Origin: Actinomadura rubteroloni
Lineage (GTDB): Bacteria > Actinomycetota > Actinomycetes > Streptosporangiales > Streptosporangiaceae
Assembly: GCF_002911665.1 (NCBI RefSeq)
Contig: NZ_MTBP01000005.1
Location: 62,001 to 126,000, forward strand
DNA length: 64,000 nt
Direction of reading: 5' to 3'
The notes under the pieces were generated by a model that did not search any database, was not told the DNA's origin, and saw only the letters and a list, made by a program, of their open reading frames with translations. This document shows, in pieces, positions 8,795 to 17,476 of the stretch. A program made the translations under genes and the position numbers. Positions within the stretch are counted from its first letter, which is position 1. Each line of letters opens with the position of its first letter.

Positions 8795-8823
8795 CCCCGG
8801 CCCGCCCGCGCCGCGGGCCGGGG
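8795..8823. terminator. Hairpin between convergent genes
   Basis: A 10-bp perfect inverted repeat (CCCCGGCCCG 8795-8804, CGGGCCGGGG 8814-8823, 9-nt loop) lies between the converging XRE and flavohaemoglobin genes. It has no T-run, as is usual for actinomycete terminators, and could serve both strands. Confidence 0.6.
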
Positions 8824-8888
8824 CCGCTCCCCCTGTTCCCCCCTCGGATGCCCCGCGGCTCCCCTTCCACGGCGCGGCGGGCGGGTCT

Positions 8889-10046
8889 CTAGGCGTGCGC
8901 GACCGGGCGGTCGCGGTCGGCGCCGGGCAGGACGGTCTCGCCGGTCGCGGCCAGTTCGTGGCGCACGCGGCCGGCCGGCACGCCGCAGCGGTCGAGCGCG
9001 TCGAGCGCGCCCCGGACCATCGCGGGCGGCCCGGCCACGTAGACGTCGTGGCCGGCGGGGTCGGGGACGGCGTCGAGCAGGTCCGCCAGCGCGTCCGGCA
9101 GCGGGCCGAACTCGTCCTGCGGGACGGCGGTCACCCGGACCTCGGGCCGGGCCGACTCCAGCCGCCGCAGGTCGGGCAGGTCGTAGAGGTCGTCGGCCGA
9201 GCGCGCCCCGGCGAACAGGCGGACGGTGCGTCCCGGGGCGTCCGCCGCGGCCTGCTCGGCGAGGGCCTTGAGCGGGGCGAGGCCCGTCCCGCCGCCGAGC
9301 AGCAGCAGGTCGCGGCCGGACTCGGGGTCGAGGGTGAGCCCGCCGGCGGGCGGGCCGAGCAGCAGCGTGTCGCCGGCCCGGGTCTCGCGAACGAGCGCGC
9401 CGCTCACCCAGCCGCCGGGCACCGACCGGACGTGCAGCCGCAGCGTCCCGTCCGGTCGCGGCGCCCCGGCGAGCGAGTAGGGCCGCCAGACGCGGGGCCA
9501 GCGGGACGTCTGGACGGTCGCGTGCTGCCCGGCGGCGAACGGGTAGGGCCGGTCGGGCACGAGCGTGAGGACGGCGAGGTCGGGGCGCCGCCGGTCGTGC
9601 TCGGCGACCTCGGCGACCCACCACGGCGGGCCGGCCGCGGCGTCGGCCTCGGCCGCCGCGATCATGAGCGCGGCGGCCCGCGCGTAGGCGGCGGTCCAGG
9701 CGGCCTCGGCGCGGGCGCTCCACGCCGCGCCCGCGAACCGGCGGAGGGTGGCGACGAGGGCGTCGCCGAACACGGGGTAGTGCTCGGGCAGCACCCCGTA
9801 CTTGCGGTGGGCGCGGCCGAGCGGTTCGAGCAGTCCGGCGAGTTCCGCGGGCTCGTCGGAGCGGAACACGACGACGGTGAGGGTCCGGAACAGGCGGTCG
9901 CGGGAGACGTCCATCGCGGGCGGGAACAACGCGCGCAGGCGCGGTTCCGCCGCGAACAGGCGGCCGTAGAAATAGGCGGCGGCCTTGTCCTCCGTGACGT
10001 CTCCGGGGAGATATGTCGCTTTGAGTATTTCGGGTTCCACGGACAT
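8889..10046 (-). CDS. Flavohaemoglobin-type globin/FAD/NAD reductase
   Basis: A 385-residue three-domain protein. The globin domain (1-140) has B10 Tyr27 and proximal His80 (RAHRKYGVLPEHYPVFG). The FAD domain has R188-P-Y-S191, and the NAD domain has GGGTGLAPL at 251-259. The family oxidises nitric oxide to nitrate with NAD(P)H and is typically induced by nitrosative stress; whether this member is an NO dioxygenase or another globin-linked reductase is not fixed by sequence. The first codons include ATA and AAA, unlike the rest of the gene. A GG-rich stretch precedes the ATG. It is transcribed away from a 450-bp intergenic region. Confidence 0.9.
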   Translation of the reverse strand: MSVEPEILKATYLPGDVTEDKAAAYFYGRLFAAEPRLRALFPPAMDVSRDRLFRTLTVVVFRSDEPAELAGLLEPLGRAHRKYGVLPEHYPVFGDALVATLRRFAGAAWSARAEAAWTAAYARAAALMIAAAEADAAAGPPWWVAEVAEHDRRRPDLAVLTLVPDRPYPFAAGQHATVQTSRWPRVWRPYSLAGAPRPDGTLRLHVRSVPGGWVSGALVRETRAGDTLLLGPPAGGLTLDPESGRDLLLLGGGTGLAPLKALAEQAAADAPGRTVRLFAGARSADDLYDLPDLRRLESARPEVRVTAVPQDEFGPLPDALADLLDAVPDPAGHDVYVAGPPAMVRGALDALDRCGVPAGRVRHELAATGETVLPGADRDRPVAHA

Positions 10047-10500
10047 TACCGTTTTTCGCCCCCCAAGGCTTCGGTGGCCGGTTCCCGGTGTTCCCCGGCG
10101 CCTCTCCGCGCCCCCGGTCGTCCGGCTTGGTGAGATTCTCGCATCGGAAGCCGCAGGTACTCAACCGATTCCCGGCAAGCCGCACAGATCGCTGCGAAGA
10201 GTAATCGGCACGGGATTTGGCGTAATCGGGCGCGCGGACGGGGTCGGGTGGAGCATACTGATCGGTATCCGTGTCGGTTCCGCAAAGGGCGGATCGCGCT
10301 TTTCGGGGGACGTGCCGGAAATCCGGTGGACGATCCTTATTCACGGGGGAGAATTCTTCGACCCGGGGCGGGGCGTCCCGGCCGCCGCGACGATGCGCGA
10401 TGATGCGGGACGGGCGGCGCCGGGCCGTCGGATGGATCACAGTCCGGAATGCCCGCGCCGAACCGGGGAACCGCACCGACGACGACGAAGGAGGCTTGTC
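10047..10500. promoter_or_regulatory. Long divergent intergenic region with TAATCGG repeats
   Basis: No convincing coding sequence was found in these 454 bases. The stretch is less GC-rich than its surroundings. It holds two direct TAATCGG repeats at 10202-10208 and 10223-10229, spaced 21 bp start to start (two helical turns), and an inverted CCGATT nearby at about 10165. It separates the flavohaemoglobin gene (minus) from the esterase gene (plus), so it presumably carries both promoters; GGAGG at the right edge is the ribosome site of the esterase. Confidence 0.5.
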
Positions 10501-11451
10501 ATGGCACTGCACCCGCAGACCGCCCGGTTCCTGGAGCAGCTTCGCGGCCTGGCGGCGCTGGCCGTCGAGCCGCCCTCGATCGAGGAGTCGCGGCGCGTCC
10601 TCGGCGCCGAGTACCCGCTGGAGCGCCCCGAGCTGGCGCACGTCGAAGACTTGGCGGTGGACGGCCCCGGCGGCCCGGTACCCGTCCGCCGGTACCGGCC
10701 GGTGCCCGGGGAGGAGCCGCTGCCCGCGCTCGTGTACCTGCACGGCGGCGGGTGGGTGCTCGGCGGCCTGGAGAACGTCGACGTGTCCTGCCGCGACCTG
10801 GCCGCCGCGACGCGCTGCACCGTCCTGTCCGTCGACTACCGGCTTGCGCCCGAGCACCCGTTCCCGGCCGCCGTCGAGGACGCCTGGGCCGTGACCGGGG
10901 CGCTGTTCCGGACGCCGGAGCGGTTCGGGATCGACCCCGCGCGGATCGCCGTCGCCGGGGACAGCGCGGGCGGCAACCTCGCCGCCGCCGTCGCCCTGCT
11001 CGCCCGCGACGCGGACCTGCCGCTGGCGCACCAGCTCCTCGTCTACCCCGTCACCGACACCGCGCGCGACACCCCGAGCTGGGGCGCCTACGGTTCCGGC
11101 TACGGGCTGGACGCCAAGGAGATGGCGCGGTTCATGGACCTCTACCGGGGCGACGCCGACCCGTGCCACCCGCTGCTGGCGCCGCTGCGCGCCCCGGACC
11201 TGTCCGGCGTGGCGCCCGCGACGGTCATCACCGCCGAGTACGACATCCTGCGCGACGAGGGCGAGGCGTACGCGCGGCGGCTGGCGGCGGCGGGCGTCGC
11301 TGTCGAGCACCGGCGGTTCCCGGGCGTCGTCCACTCGTTCTTCCTGCTGCCCGAGCTGTTCGACACGGGCGCCGAGGCCCGGACGTGGGCGGTGGACCTG
11401 CTGCGCGTGGCGCTCGGCGTGGACCGGGAGCCGGTGCCCGGCGGGTCCTGA
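10501..11451 (+). CDS. Alpha/beta hydrolase, HSL-type esterase/lipase
   Basis: A 316-residue member of the hormone-sensitive-lipase family. The oxyanion-hole motif HGGG is at 81-84, the nucleophile elbow GDSAG has Ser155, and Asp248 (EYDILRD) and His278 (VVHSFF) complete the triad. It probably hydrolyses short-chain esters in the cytoplasm; there is no signal peptide. The ATG is preceded by GGAGG with good spacing. It converges with the SRPBCC gene, leaving only 3 nt between the two stop codons. Confidence 0.9.
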   Translation: MALHPQTARFLEQLRGLAALAVEPPSIEESRRVLGAEYPLERPELAHVEDLAVDGPGGPVPVRRYRPVPGEEPLPALVYLHGGGWVLGGLENVDVSCRDLAAATRCTVLSVDYRLAPEHPFPAAVEDAWAVTGALFRTPERFGIDPARIAVAGDSAGGNLAAAVALLARDADLPLAHQLLVYPVTDTARDTPSWGAYGSGYGLDAKEMARFMDLYRGDADPCHPLLAPLRAPDLSGVAPATVITAEYDILRDEGEAYARRLAAAGVAVEHRRFPGVVHSFFLLPELFDTGAEARTWAVDLLRVALGVDREPVPGGS

Positions 11452-11454
11452 CGG

Positions 11455-11886
11455 TCAGGGGAAGCGGCGGGACAGGGCCTCCAGCCCGCCGCCGTAGATC
11501 CCGCCGGAGAACGTCCGCTCCATCGCGCGCTCGTCGGCGGGGTCGGCGGTGAACGTCCCGCTCCACTCGATGAGGGCCCGTCCGGTGCCGGGGACGGGCG
11601 CGACGCGGATCCGGCCCCGGACGTCGCGGACCGGCAGCGGGCAGGACAGGGTCTCGTAGGCGTAGCGGCGGGCGGCGTCGTCGAGCGCGGTCAGCCGTTC
11701 GCGGAACACCGAGCCGGGGCCGATGAGCCGCCGGACGCAGCCGATCCGGTCGCCGGGACCGCCGTCCTCGATGACGGCCGTGTCGACGCCCGGCATCCAC
11801 GCGGCGAGGCCCGCGAAGTCGCGGACGTAGGCCCACACCTCGTCGGCGGTGGCGTTGAGGACGGCGCTGGCGTACGGCCTCGGCAT
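11455..11886 (-). CDS. SRPBCC (START-like) family protein
   Basis: A 143-residue small protein of the SRPBCC/polyketide-cyclase fold, recognisable from the opening strand (YASAVLNATADEVWAYVRDFAGLAAWMPGV), the RLIGPGSVFRERLTALDD strand pair and the C-terminal helix. Such proteins bind hydrophobic ligands; the ligand is unknown. GAGGAG precedes the ATG. It lies 77 nt downstream of the TetR gene on the same strand and may be co-transcribed with it and with the ABC-like pair. Confidence 0.8.
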   Translation of the reverse strand: MPRPYASAVLNATADEVWAYVRDFAGLAAWMPGVDTAVIEDGGPGDRIGCVRRLIGPGSVFRERLTALDDAARRYAYETLSCPLPVRDVRGRIRVAPVPGTGRALIEWSGTFTADPADERAMERTFSGGIYGGGLEALSRRFP

Positions 11887-11963
11887 CGGGACTCCTCGGC
11901 GGGGCGGGACGGGAGGTGCCCCCATGCTGCGCCCCCGATGTGATCCGGGCAACACCCCCGGGG

Positions 11964-12530
11964 TCAGTCCGGCGGCGTCAGGCCGAGCGCGCGGACGACC
12001 AGGCGCGCGATCAGCCGGGCCGTCCGGTCCGGCGGCAGCGACGGCAGCACGATGTGGCTCATCACCAGCCGGACGGCGGCGTCGGCGACCTCGGGGAGGT
12101 CCGGTCCGACCAGCTCCGGCCAGCGCGCCCGCGCGTGCTCCACGACGCGGGCGCTCGCGGTGAACAGCACCGGCTCGGCCTGAGTCGTCAGCAGCGGCAG
12201 CAGTTCGTCGCCGCCCGCGCCGGTCAAGACGGCCTTCTTGATCGGGTCGTCGGCGGACAGCTCCAGGGTGAACTCGACCGCCGCGAGCACGGCCGAGTAC
12301 AGGTCGTCGTGCGCGGTGAGGATGTGGTCGATGCCGTCCAGGTAGCGCTCGTTGTCGCGCAGCACGACGGCCTGCGCGAGGCCCCACTTGTCGCCGAACT
12401 CGTTGTAGACGGTCTGCCGGCTGACGCCCGCCGCGTCGGCGACGTCGCGCATGCGCACCGCCCGGTAGCCGCGGCGGACCAGCAGGTCGGCGGCGGCGTC
12501 GAGCAGAGCGTCGCGCACCGGGGAACCCAT
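11964..12530 (-). CDS. TetR/AcrR-family transcriptional regulator
   Basis: A 188-residue regulator with an N-terminal TetR helix-turn-helix (residues 5-50, AADLLVRRGYRAVRMRDVADAAGVSRQTVYNEFGDKW) and an all-helical C-terminal ligand domain. The ATG follows GGAGG. It lies 49 nt downstream of the LivG-like gene in the same direction, so it is probably the local regulator of that unit; its ligand is unknown. Confidence 0.88.
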   Translation of the reverse strand: MGSPVRDALLDAAADLLVRRGYRAVRMRDVADAAGVSRQTVYNEFGDKWGLAQAVVLRDNERYLDGIDHILTAHDDLYSAVLAAVEFTLELSADDPIKKAVLTGAGGDELLPLLTTQAEPVLFTASARVVEHARARWPELVGPDLPEVADAAVRLVMSHIVLPSLPPDRTARLIARLVVRALGLTPPD

Positions 12531-12579
12531 CGGAGACCTCCGTTCCAGGCGGCGGGGCCGGTGACCCGCCGTGTCCCGA

Positions 12580-13350
12580 TTATCGCCGGGCGAACGCGGC
12601 GCGGACGCCGGGGTCGGCGCGCACCCGGGCGGGCGGCCCGGCCGCGACGACCCGGCCGCGGTCCAGGACGTACAGCGTGTCGCAGACGCCGAGGACGCGG
12701 TCCAGGTCGCGGTCGGCGACCAGCACGGCGACGCCCTCGGCGGCCAGTTCGCGCAGCAGCACCTCCAGCGCCCGCGCGGCGGGCACCGGCAGGCCGGCGG
12801 ACGGGTCGTCCAGCAGCAGCACACGGGGCCGGGTCGCGAGCGCGCGGGCGATGTCGAGCAGCCGCGCCGTCCCGGGCGGGACGGCCGACGCCGCGCGGCC
12901 CGCGTGCGCGGCGATCCCGGTGCGGGCCAGCAGCGCGTCGGCCGTCGCACCGGACGCCTGGCGCAGCGCCTTGCGGCGGCTGCGGACGTCGCGCCACCCG
13001 CGCCCGGCGACCGGGCGGGTCCGCGCGTGGATCTCGACGGCCGCGCGGACGTTGTCGCGGACGGTCAGCGACCCGAACGGCGCGGCGGCGGCGGACGTCC
13101 GGGCCAGCCCGTGCCGCGCCCGGACGCGCGGGGCGGCGCCGGTGAGGTCGGCGCCGTCGAGGCGGACGGTCCCGGCGGCGCGCACCAGGCCGGTGACGGC
13201 GTCGGCGAACGCGGTCTTGCCCGCGCCCGGCGGCCCGACGAGCCCGGTGACGGCGCCGGGCGGGACGGCGAGGTCGACGTCGTGAAGGACGGTCAGTGCG
13301 CCGAACCGGACGGTCAGGCCCGTCGCCCGCAGGCCCTCAACGGCGGGCAT
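12580..13350 (-). CDS. Degenerate LivG-type ABC ATPase-like protein
   Basis: A 256-residue protein that aligns along its length with branched-chain amino-acid ABC ATPases, including the C-terminal ADPGVRAAFARR tail. Walker A is preserved (GPPGAGKT, 39-46). Other motifs are altered: the Q-loop region reads RTSAAAAPF instead of RTFQ; the signature is AVPPGT (156-161) instead of LSGGQ; Walker B ends LLLDD with Asp182 where catalytic Glu is expected; and the switch His is Arg214 (VADRDLDRV). It may bind nucleotide but be a poor ATPase. The reading frame is intact, so it is kept as a CDS. Its start overlaps the end of the permease-like gene by 14 nt, implying coupling. Confidence 0.8.
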   Translation of the reverse strand: MPAVEGLRATGLTVRFGALTVLHDVDLAVPPGAVTGLVGPPGAGKTAFADAVTGLVRAAGTVRLDGADLTGAAPRVRARHGLARTSAAAAPFGSLTVRDNVRAAVEIHARTRPVAGRGWRDVRSRRKALRQASGATADALLARTGIAAHAGRAASAVPPGTARLLDIARALATRPRVLLLDDPSAGLPVPAARALEVLLRELAAEGVAVLVADRDLDRVLGVCDTLYVLDRGRVVAAGPPARVRADPGVRAAFARR

Positions 13351-14062
13351 CGAGGACCGTCCGGACGGCGGGGGAGCGGCGGGCGACGGCGAGGACGGCC
13401 CCGCACGCCAGCAGCGTCACGGCGGCCGGGAGCGCGCCCGCCCAGTCCCCGGCGCCGGTGCGGGCGGCTGCGGCCAGCGGCGGACCGGCGGCCCCCGCGA
13501 TCCCGGCCGCGCACGCCCCCAGGCCCGCCCGGACGGCCCGCGCGGGCGCGCCGAGCAGGGCCGCCGCGTCCGGGTCGTCCAGGACGGCGCGCGCCAGCCG
13601 TCCGCGCGCCCCGCGCCGCAGCGCGACGGCGCCCAGGGCCGCGACCGCCGTCAGCGCGAGCCCGGCGAGCGCGGCCGGGACCGGCGGCGCCTGCCGGGCG
13701 GGGGGCAGCACGGCCACCGCCGCGACCAGCGCGGGCACACCGGCGGCGGCGCCCGCGCGGCGCAGCCGGGGGCCGGGGCCGAGCGCGGCGAGCAGCGCCC
13801 CGGCGCCCGCCGCGACCGGGCCGGCCGCGAGCCACGCCTGCCACGGGACGCCGCACGCGCCGCAGGCCAGGGCGCTCGCGCCCGCGACGGCGAGCGGCGC
13901 GGGGGAGACGCCGCCGTCGGGTGCGGCCAGCGGCGCGAGGGACAGCAGGGCGAGCGCGGCCCCGGCCGCCGCGACGGCGAGCACGGTGGGCGGCACCCCG
14001 GCGGCGAGCGCGAGGACGGGCGCCGCGAGCAGCGCGGCGGCGAGCGGGGAACGGCGTCGCAT
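13337..14062 (-). CDS. Short LivM-like membrane protein, partner of the degenerate ATPase
   Basis: A 241-residue, Ala/Gly/Leu-rich protein with about seven to eight hydrophobic segments. A cytoplasmic-loop-like segment (RGRLARAVLDDPDAAALLGAPARAVRAGLGACAAGIAG in outline) resembles the ATPase-contacting loop of LivM permeases, where it reads R-A-I-R-D-D...A-x-x-L-G. Typical LivM proteins are longer (about 300 residues or more). The ATG is chosen for its GGAGG four bases upstream. No substrate-binding protein, LivH or LivF is nearby, so a normal importer cannot be assembled from this locus. Assignment rests on the loop and on the LivG-like neighbour. Confidence 0.65.
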   Translation of the reverse strand: MRRRSPLAAALLAAPVLALAAGVPPTVLAVAAAGAALALLSLAPLAAPDGGVSPAPLAVAGASALACGACGVPWQAWLAAGPVAAGAGALLAALGPGPRLRRAGAAAGVPALVAAVAVLPPARQAPPVPAALAGLALTAVAALGAVALRRGARGRLARAVLDDPDAAALLGAPARAVRAGLGACAAGIAGAAGPPLAAAARTGAGDWAGALPAAVTLLACGAVLAVARRSPAVRTVLDARR

Positions 14063-14199
14063 CGCACCTCCGGATGTGATGTGGATCACTCCCTGGGTCC
14101 ACCCTAATGATCCCGTCCGGTCCCGGCAACGCCCCGGCGCCGCTCGGCTAGGCTGGTGCGTTCCGCTCTCGCCCGCCCCTCGTCCGGAGGTCCGTCAGC

Positions 14200-16242
14200 A
14201 TGCCCGGGGGAACGCACGACGATCCGGAGCTCGCCGCCGAGCGGGCCTACCTCACCGACGCCCGCGCGGCGCTGCGGCGGATGCGCGAGCACGCGGAGGC
14301 GCAGTCCGCCGACACCGCCGCCGACTGGGTGTCGCGCCAGTTCCTGGAGTCCCTGCTCGACGAGCGCGTGGCCGCGCTCGCCGACCGGCCGGACGCCCCG
14401 CTGTTCTTCGGCCGGATGGACGGCGCCCCCGGGCCCGGCGTCCCCGGCACGCTGTACATCGGGCGGCGGCACGTCCACGACGGGGCCGAGGGCCGTCCGC
14501 TCGTCCTGGACTGGCGGGCCCCGGTCGCCCGCGCGTTCTACCAGGCGGGCCCCGGCGACCCGCTGGGCTGGACGCGCCGCCGCCGGTTCGGCTTCCAGGG
14601 CGGCGCGCTGACCGCGTTCGAGGACGAGCCGCTGGACGGCCGCGCGCTCGGCCCGTCCGCCATCCTCACCGCCGAGATCGAGCGGCCCCGCACCGGCCCG
14701 ATGCGCGACATCGTCGCGACGATCCAGCCCGAGCAGGACGCGCTCGTGCGCGCGGACCTGACCGTCACCGTCTGCGTCCAGGGCGCGCCCGGCACCGGGA
14801 AGACCGCCGTCGGCCTGCACCGCGCCGCCTACCTGCTGTTCGCGCACCGCGAGCGGCTCGCGCGGTCCGGCGTGCTGATCGTCGGCCCGAACCGCGCGTT
14901 CCTCGCCTACATCGCGGCCGTGCTGCCCGCGCTCGGCGAGGTCAGCGTCGAGCAGGCCACCGTGGACGACCTGCTCGGCGCCCCCGCCGCGGCCGAGGAC
15001 GCCGCGACCGCCGCGCTGAAGGGCGACGCGCGCATGGCGGACGTGCTGCGCCGGGCGCTGTGGCTGCACGTCCGCAAGCCCGAGGACGGGCTGCTCGTCA
15101 CGCGCGGCGTCAACCGGTACCGGCTCGCCGACCACGAGGTCCGCGAGATCGCCGCCGCGCTGCGCGGCACGGTCCGCTACGGCAACGGCCGCGCGATGTT
15201 CGCGCAGCGGCTCGCGCACCAGATCCTCGTCCGGATGGAGCGGCGCGGCGAGGCCCCCGACGACCGCGTGCAGGACCAGGTCGCCCGGTCCAGGCCGGTC
15301 AAGGAGCTGCTGGACCGCGTCTGGCCGAAGGTGACGCCCGAGCAGGTCCTGTACCGGCTGCTGTCGGACGCCGACTTCCTCGCCGACGCCGCGCGCGGCG
15401 CCCTCGACCCCGCCGAGCAGGCCGCCCTGCTCTGGACGAAGCCGTACCGATCGCACCGGTCCGCGAAGTGGACCCGCGCCGACCGCGCCCTGCTGGACGA
15501 GCTGGCCGACCTCACCGAGCGGACGCCCTCGCTCGGCCATCTCGTCGCCGACGAGGCGCAGGACCTGTCCCCGATGCAGCTCCGCGCGCTCGGCCGCCGC
15601 TGCGCGAACGGGTCCGCGACCGTCCTCGGCGACCTCGCGCAGGGCACGACGCCGTGGTCGGCGCGCTCGTGGAAGGAGGTGCTGGAGCACCTCGGGCAGG
15701 ACGGGGAGGTGGCCGAGCTGGCGACCGGGTTCCGCGTCCCCGGCACCGTCCTGGACTTCGCCGCGCGGCTGCTCCCGCACGTCGCGCCGGGCCTGGCCGC
15801 GCCGCGCTCGCTGCGCGCGGGCGCCGGGGCGCTCGCCGTCCGCCGCGTGCCCGACCTCGCGGCGGCCGTGGCGCGGGCCGCCGCCGAGGCGCTGGAGCGG
15901 CCCGGGTCGGTCGCGCTCATCGCGCCCGACGCGGCGGTCGCCGGGCACGCCGCCGCGCTCGCCGCGGCCGGGATCGCACGCGGCGTCCTCGGCCCGGACG
16001 GCGCCCCGGACGGGACGGACGCGCGGCTGCTCGTCGTCCCCGCGACCGTCGCCAAGGGCCTGGAGTACGACCACGTGATCGTCGCCGAGCCCGCCGCGAT
16101 CGCCGCCGCCGAGGAACGCGGGCTCGCCCGGCTCTATGTCGTGCTGACCAGGGCCGTCAGCACGCTGACCGTCCTGCACACCGGCGGTCTGCCCGCCGCG
16201 CTGGCCGGACGGGACGTTGACGCGGGCGGTCCCGGTTCCTAG
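14200..16242 (+). CDS. HelD/HelR-type helicase-like RNA polymerase recycling factor
   Basis: A 680-residue UvrD/Rep-like superfamily 1 protein. An N-terminal coiled-coil arm (AERAYLTDARAALRRMREHAEAQ) precedes Walker A GAPGTGKT (195-202). Walker B DEAQD is at 451-455, with GDLAQGT and C-terminal ATVAKGLEYDHVIVAEP. This organisation is that of HelD, which pries RNA polymerase from DNA; the Streptomyces HelR branch also displaces rifamycins and confers tolerance. No rifamycin-associated-element inverted repeat is evident upstream, so HelD housekeeping versus HelR resistance is unresolved. GGAGG lies before the ATG. Divergent from the LivM-like gene. Confidence 0.85.
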   Translation: MPGGTHDDPELAAERAYLTDARAALRRMREHAEAQSADTAADWVSRQFLESLLDERVAALADRPDAPLFFGRMDGAPGPGVPGTLYIGRRHVHDGAEGRPLVLDWRAPVARAFYQAGPGDPLGWTRRRRFGFQGGALTAFEDEPLDGRALGPSAILTAEIERPRTGPMRDIVATIQPEQDALVRADLTVTVCVQGAPGTGKTAVGLHRAAYLLFAHRERLARSGVLIVGPNRAFLAYIAAVLPALGEVSVEQATVDDLLGAPAAAEDAATAALKGDARMADVLRRALWLHVRKPEDGLLVTRGVNRYRLADHEVREIAAALRGTVRYGNGRAMFAQRLAHQILVRMERRGEAPDDRVQDQVARSRPVKELLDRVWPKVTPEQVLYRLLSDADFLADAARGALDPAEQAALLWTKPYRSHRSAKWTRADRALLDELADLTERTPSLGHLVADEAQDLSPMQLRALGRRCANGSATVLGDLAQGTTPWSARSWKEVLEHLGQDGEVAELATGFRVPGTVLDFAARLLPHVAPGLAAPRSLRAGAGALAVRRVPDLAAAVARAAAEALERPGSVALIAPDAAVAGHAAALAAAGIARGVLGPDGAPDGTDARLLVVPATVAKGLEYDHVIVAEPAAIAAAEERGLARLYVVLTRAVSTLTVLHTGGLPAALAGRDVDAGGPGS

Positions 16243-16269
16243 GGTGAGCGGCCTACCGACCGGTTGGTA
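16217..16269 (+). promoter_or_regulatory. Acyl-CoA dehydrogenase promoter with operator palindrome
   Basis: TTGACG (16217-16222) and TAGGGT (16240-16245) are 17 nt apart. The expected start site is near 16252. The 16-bp near-palindrome TACCGACCGGTTGGTA (16254-16269) directly overlaps the start region. The -10 overlaps the stop codon of the helicase gene. The site looks like a TetR-type operator controlling the two dehydrogenases. Confidence 0.7.
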
Positions 16270-16282
16270 TGGAGGTCCGCCC

Positions 16283-17476
16283 GTGAGCACCGCCCCGCCG
16301 GACGAAGCCGGGCTGGACCGGCGCGTCCGGGACTTCCTCGCCGTCCACGACCCCGCCGCGACCGACCGGCGCGACTTCCTGCGCGCCCGCTTCGACGCCG
16401 GCCTGGCCTGGGTGCACTACCCGCCGGGCCTCGGCGGGCTCGGCGCGCCGCGCGCCCTCCAGGACGGCGTCGACCGGCTGTTCGCGGCGGCGGGCGCGCC
16501 CGGCAACCGGCCCGAGCGCAACGCGATCGGCCTCGGCATGGCCGCCCCGACGATCCTCGCGTTCGGCACCGACGAGCAGAAGAAGCGGTTCCTGCGCCCG
16601 CTGTGGACGGGCGAGGAGGTCTGGTGCCAGCTCTTCAGCGAGCCCGGCGCCGGATCCGACCTCGCCGCGCTCGCGACCCGCGCCGTCCGCGACGGCGACG
16701 GCTGGACCGTGGACGGCCAGAAGGTCTGGACGTCGATGGCGCACGAGGCCAGGTTCGCGATCCTCGTCGCCCGCACCGACCCCGGCGTGCCCAAGCACCG
16801 CGGCATGACGTACTTCGTGTGCGACATGACCGACCCGGGCGTCGAGGTCCGGCCGCTGCGGCAGATGACCGGCGAGGCCGAGTTCAACGAGGTGTTCCTG
16901 ACCGGTGCCCGGATCCCGGACGAGCACCGGCTCGGCGCGGTCGGCGACGGCTGGCGCGTCGCGATGGCCACGCTGATGAACGAGCGCGTCGCGATCGGCG
17001 GGCACGCCGCGCCCCGCGAGGGCGGCATGATCGGCGTCGTCGCCGCGCTCTGGCGCGACCGCCCCGACCTGCGCACCCCGGGCCTGCACGCCGAGCTGCT
17101 GCGGCTGTGGGCCGACGCCGAGGCGGCCCGGCTGACCGGCGAGCGGCTGCGCCAGCAGCTCGCGGCGGGCGCACCCGGCCCGGAGGGGTCGGCGGCCAAG
17201 CTCGCGTTCGCCCGCCTCAACCAGGAGATCTCCGGGCTGGAGCTGGAACTGCTCGCCGAGGACGGCCTGCGCTACGACGACTGGACGATGCGGCGTCCCG
17301 CCGAGGTGGACTTCACCCGCCGCTCGCCCGGCTACCGCTACCTGCGCGCCAAGGGCAACTCGATCGAGGGCGGCACCTCGGAGATCCTGCGCAACATCGT
17401 CGCCGAGCGGATCCTCGGGCTGCCCGCCGAGCCCCGCGCCGACAAGGACGTGCCCTGGAAGGACCTCCCCAAGTGA
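16283..17476 (+). CDS. Acyl-CoA dehydrogenase, catalytic-type subunit
   Basis: A 397-residue flavoprotein of the acyl-CoA dehydrogenase family. Recognisable blocks include WCQLFSEPGAGSDLA, the FAD/substrate strand VWTSMAHEARFAILVART, and the C-terminal RAKGNSIEGGTSEILRNIVAERILGLP with Glu362 at the position of the catalytic base in this subgroup. It introduces the alpha-beta double bond in an acyl-CoA. It starts at GTG after GGAGG and overlaps the second dehydrogenase by 4 nt. Paired ACAD genes in actinobacteria often encode heterotetramers, for example steroid FadE pairs, so a two-subunit enzyme is likely. Substrate unknown. Confidence 0.92.
   Translation: MSTAPPDEAGLDRRVRDFLAVHDPAATDRRDFLRARFDAGLAWVHYPPGLGGLGAPRALQDGVDRLFAAAGAPGNRPERNAIGLGMAAPTILAFGTDEQKKRFLRPLWTGEEVWCQLFSEPGAGSDLAALATRAVRDGDGWTVDGQKVWTSMAHEARFAILVARTDPGVPKHRGMTYFVCDMTDPGVEVRPLRQMTGEAEFNEVFLTGARIPDEHRLGAVGDGWRVAMATLMNERVAIGGHAAPREGGMIGVVAALWRDRPDLRTPGLHAELLRLWADAEAARLTGERLRQQLAAGAPGPEGSAAKLAFARLNQEISGLELELLAEDGLRYDDWTMRRPAEVDFTRRSPGYRYLRAKGNSIEGGTSEILRNIVAERILGLPAEPRADKDVPWKDLPK

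Noticed and set aside
6247..11334. 1695-codon minus-strand open frame
   Set aside because: Antisense or out-of-frame to thyX, the dienelactone hydrolase, XRE, flavohaemoglobin and esterase genes; composition is an artefact of GC-rich codons.
14063..14199. Rifamycin-associated element upstream of the HelD/HelR-type gene
   Set aside because: I looked for a long inverted repeat and found none, so rifamycin induction is not claimed.
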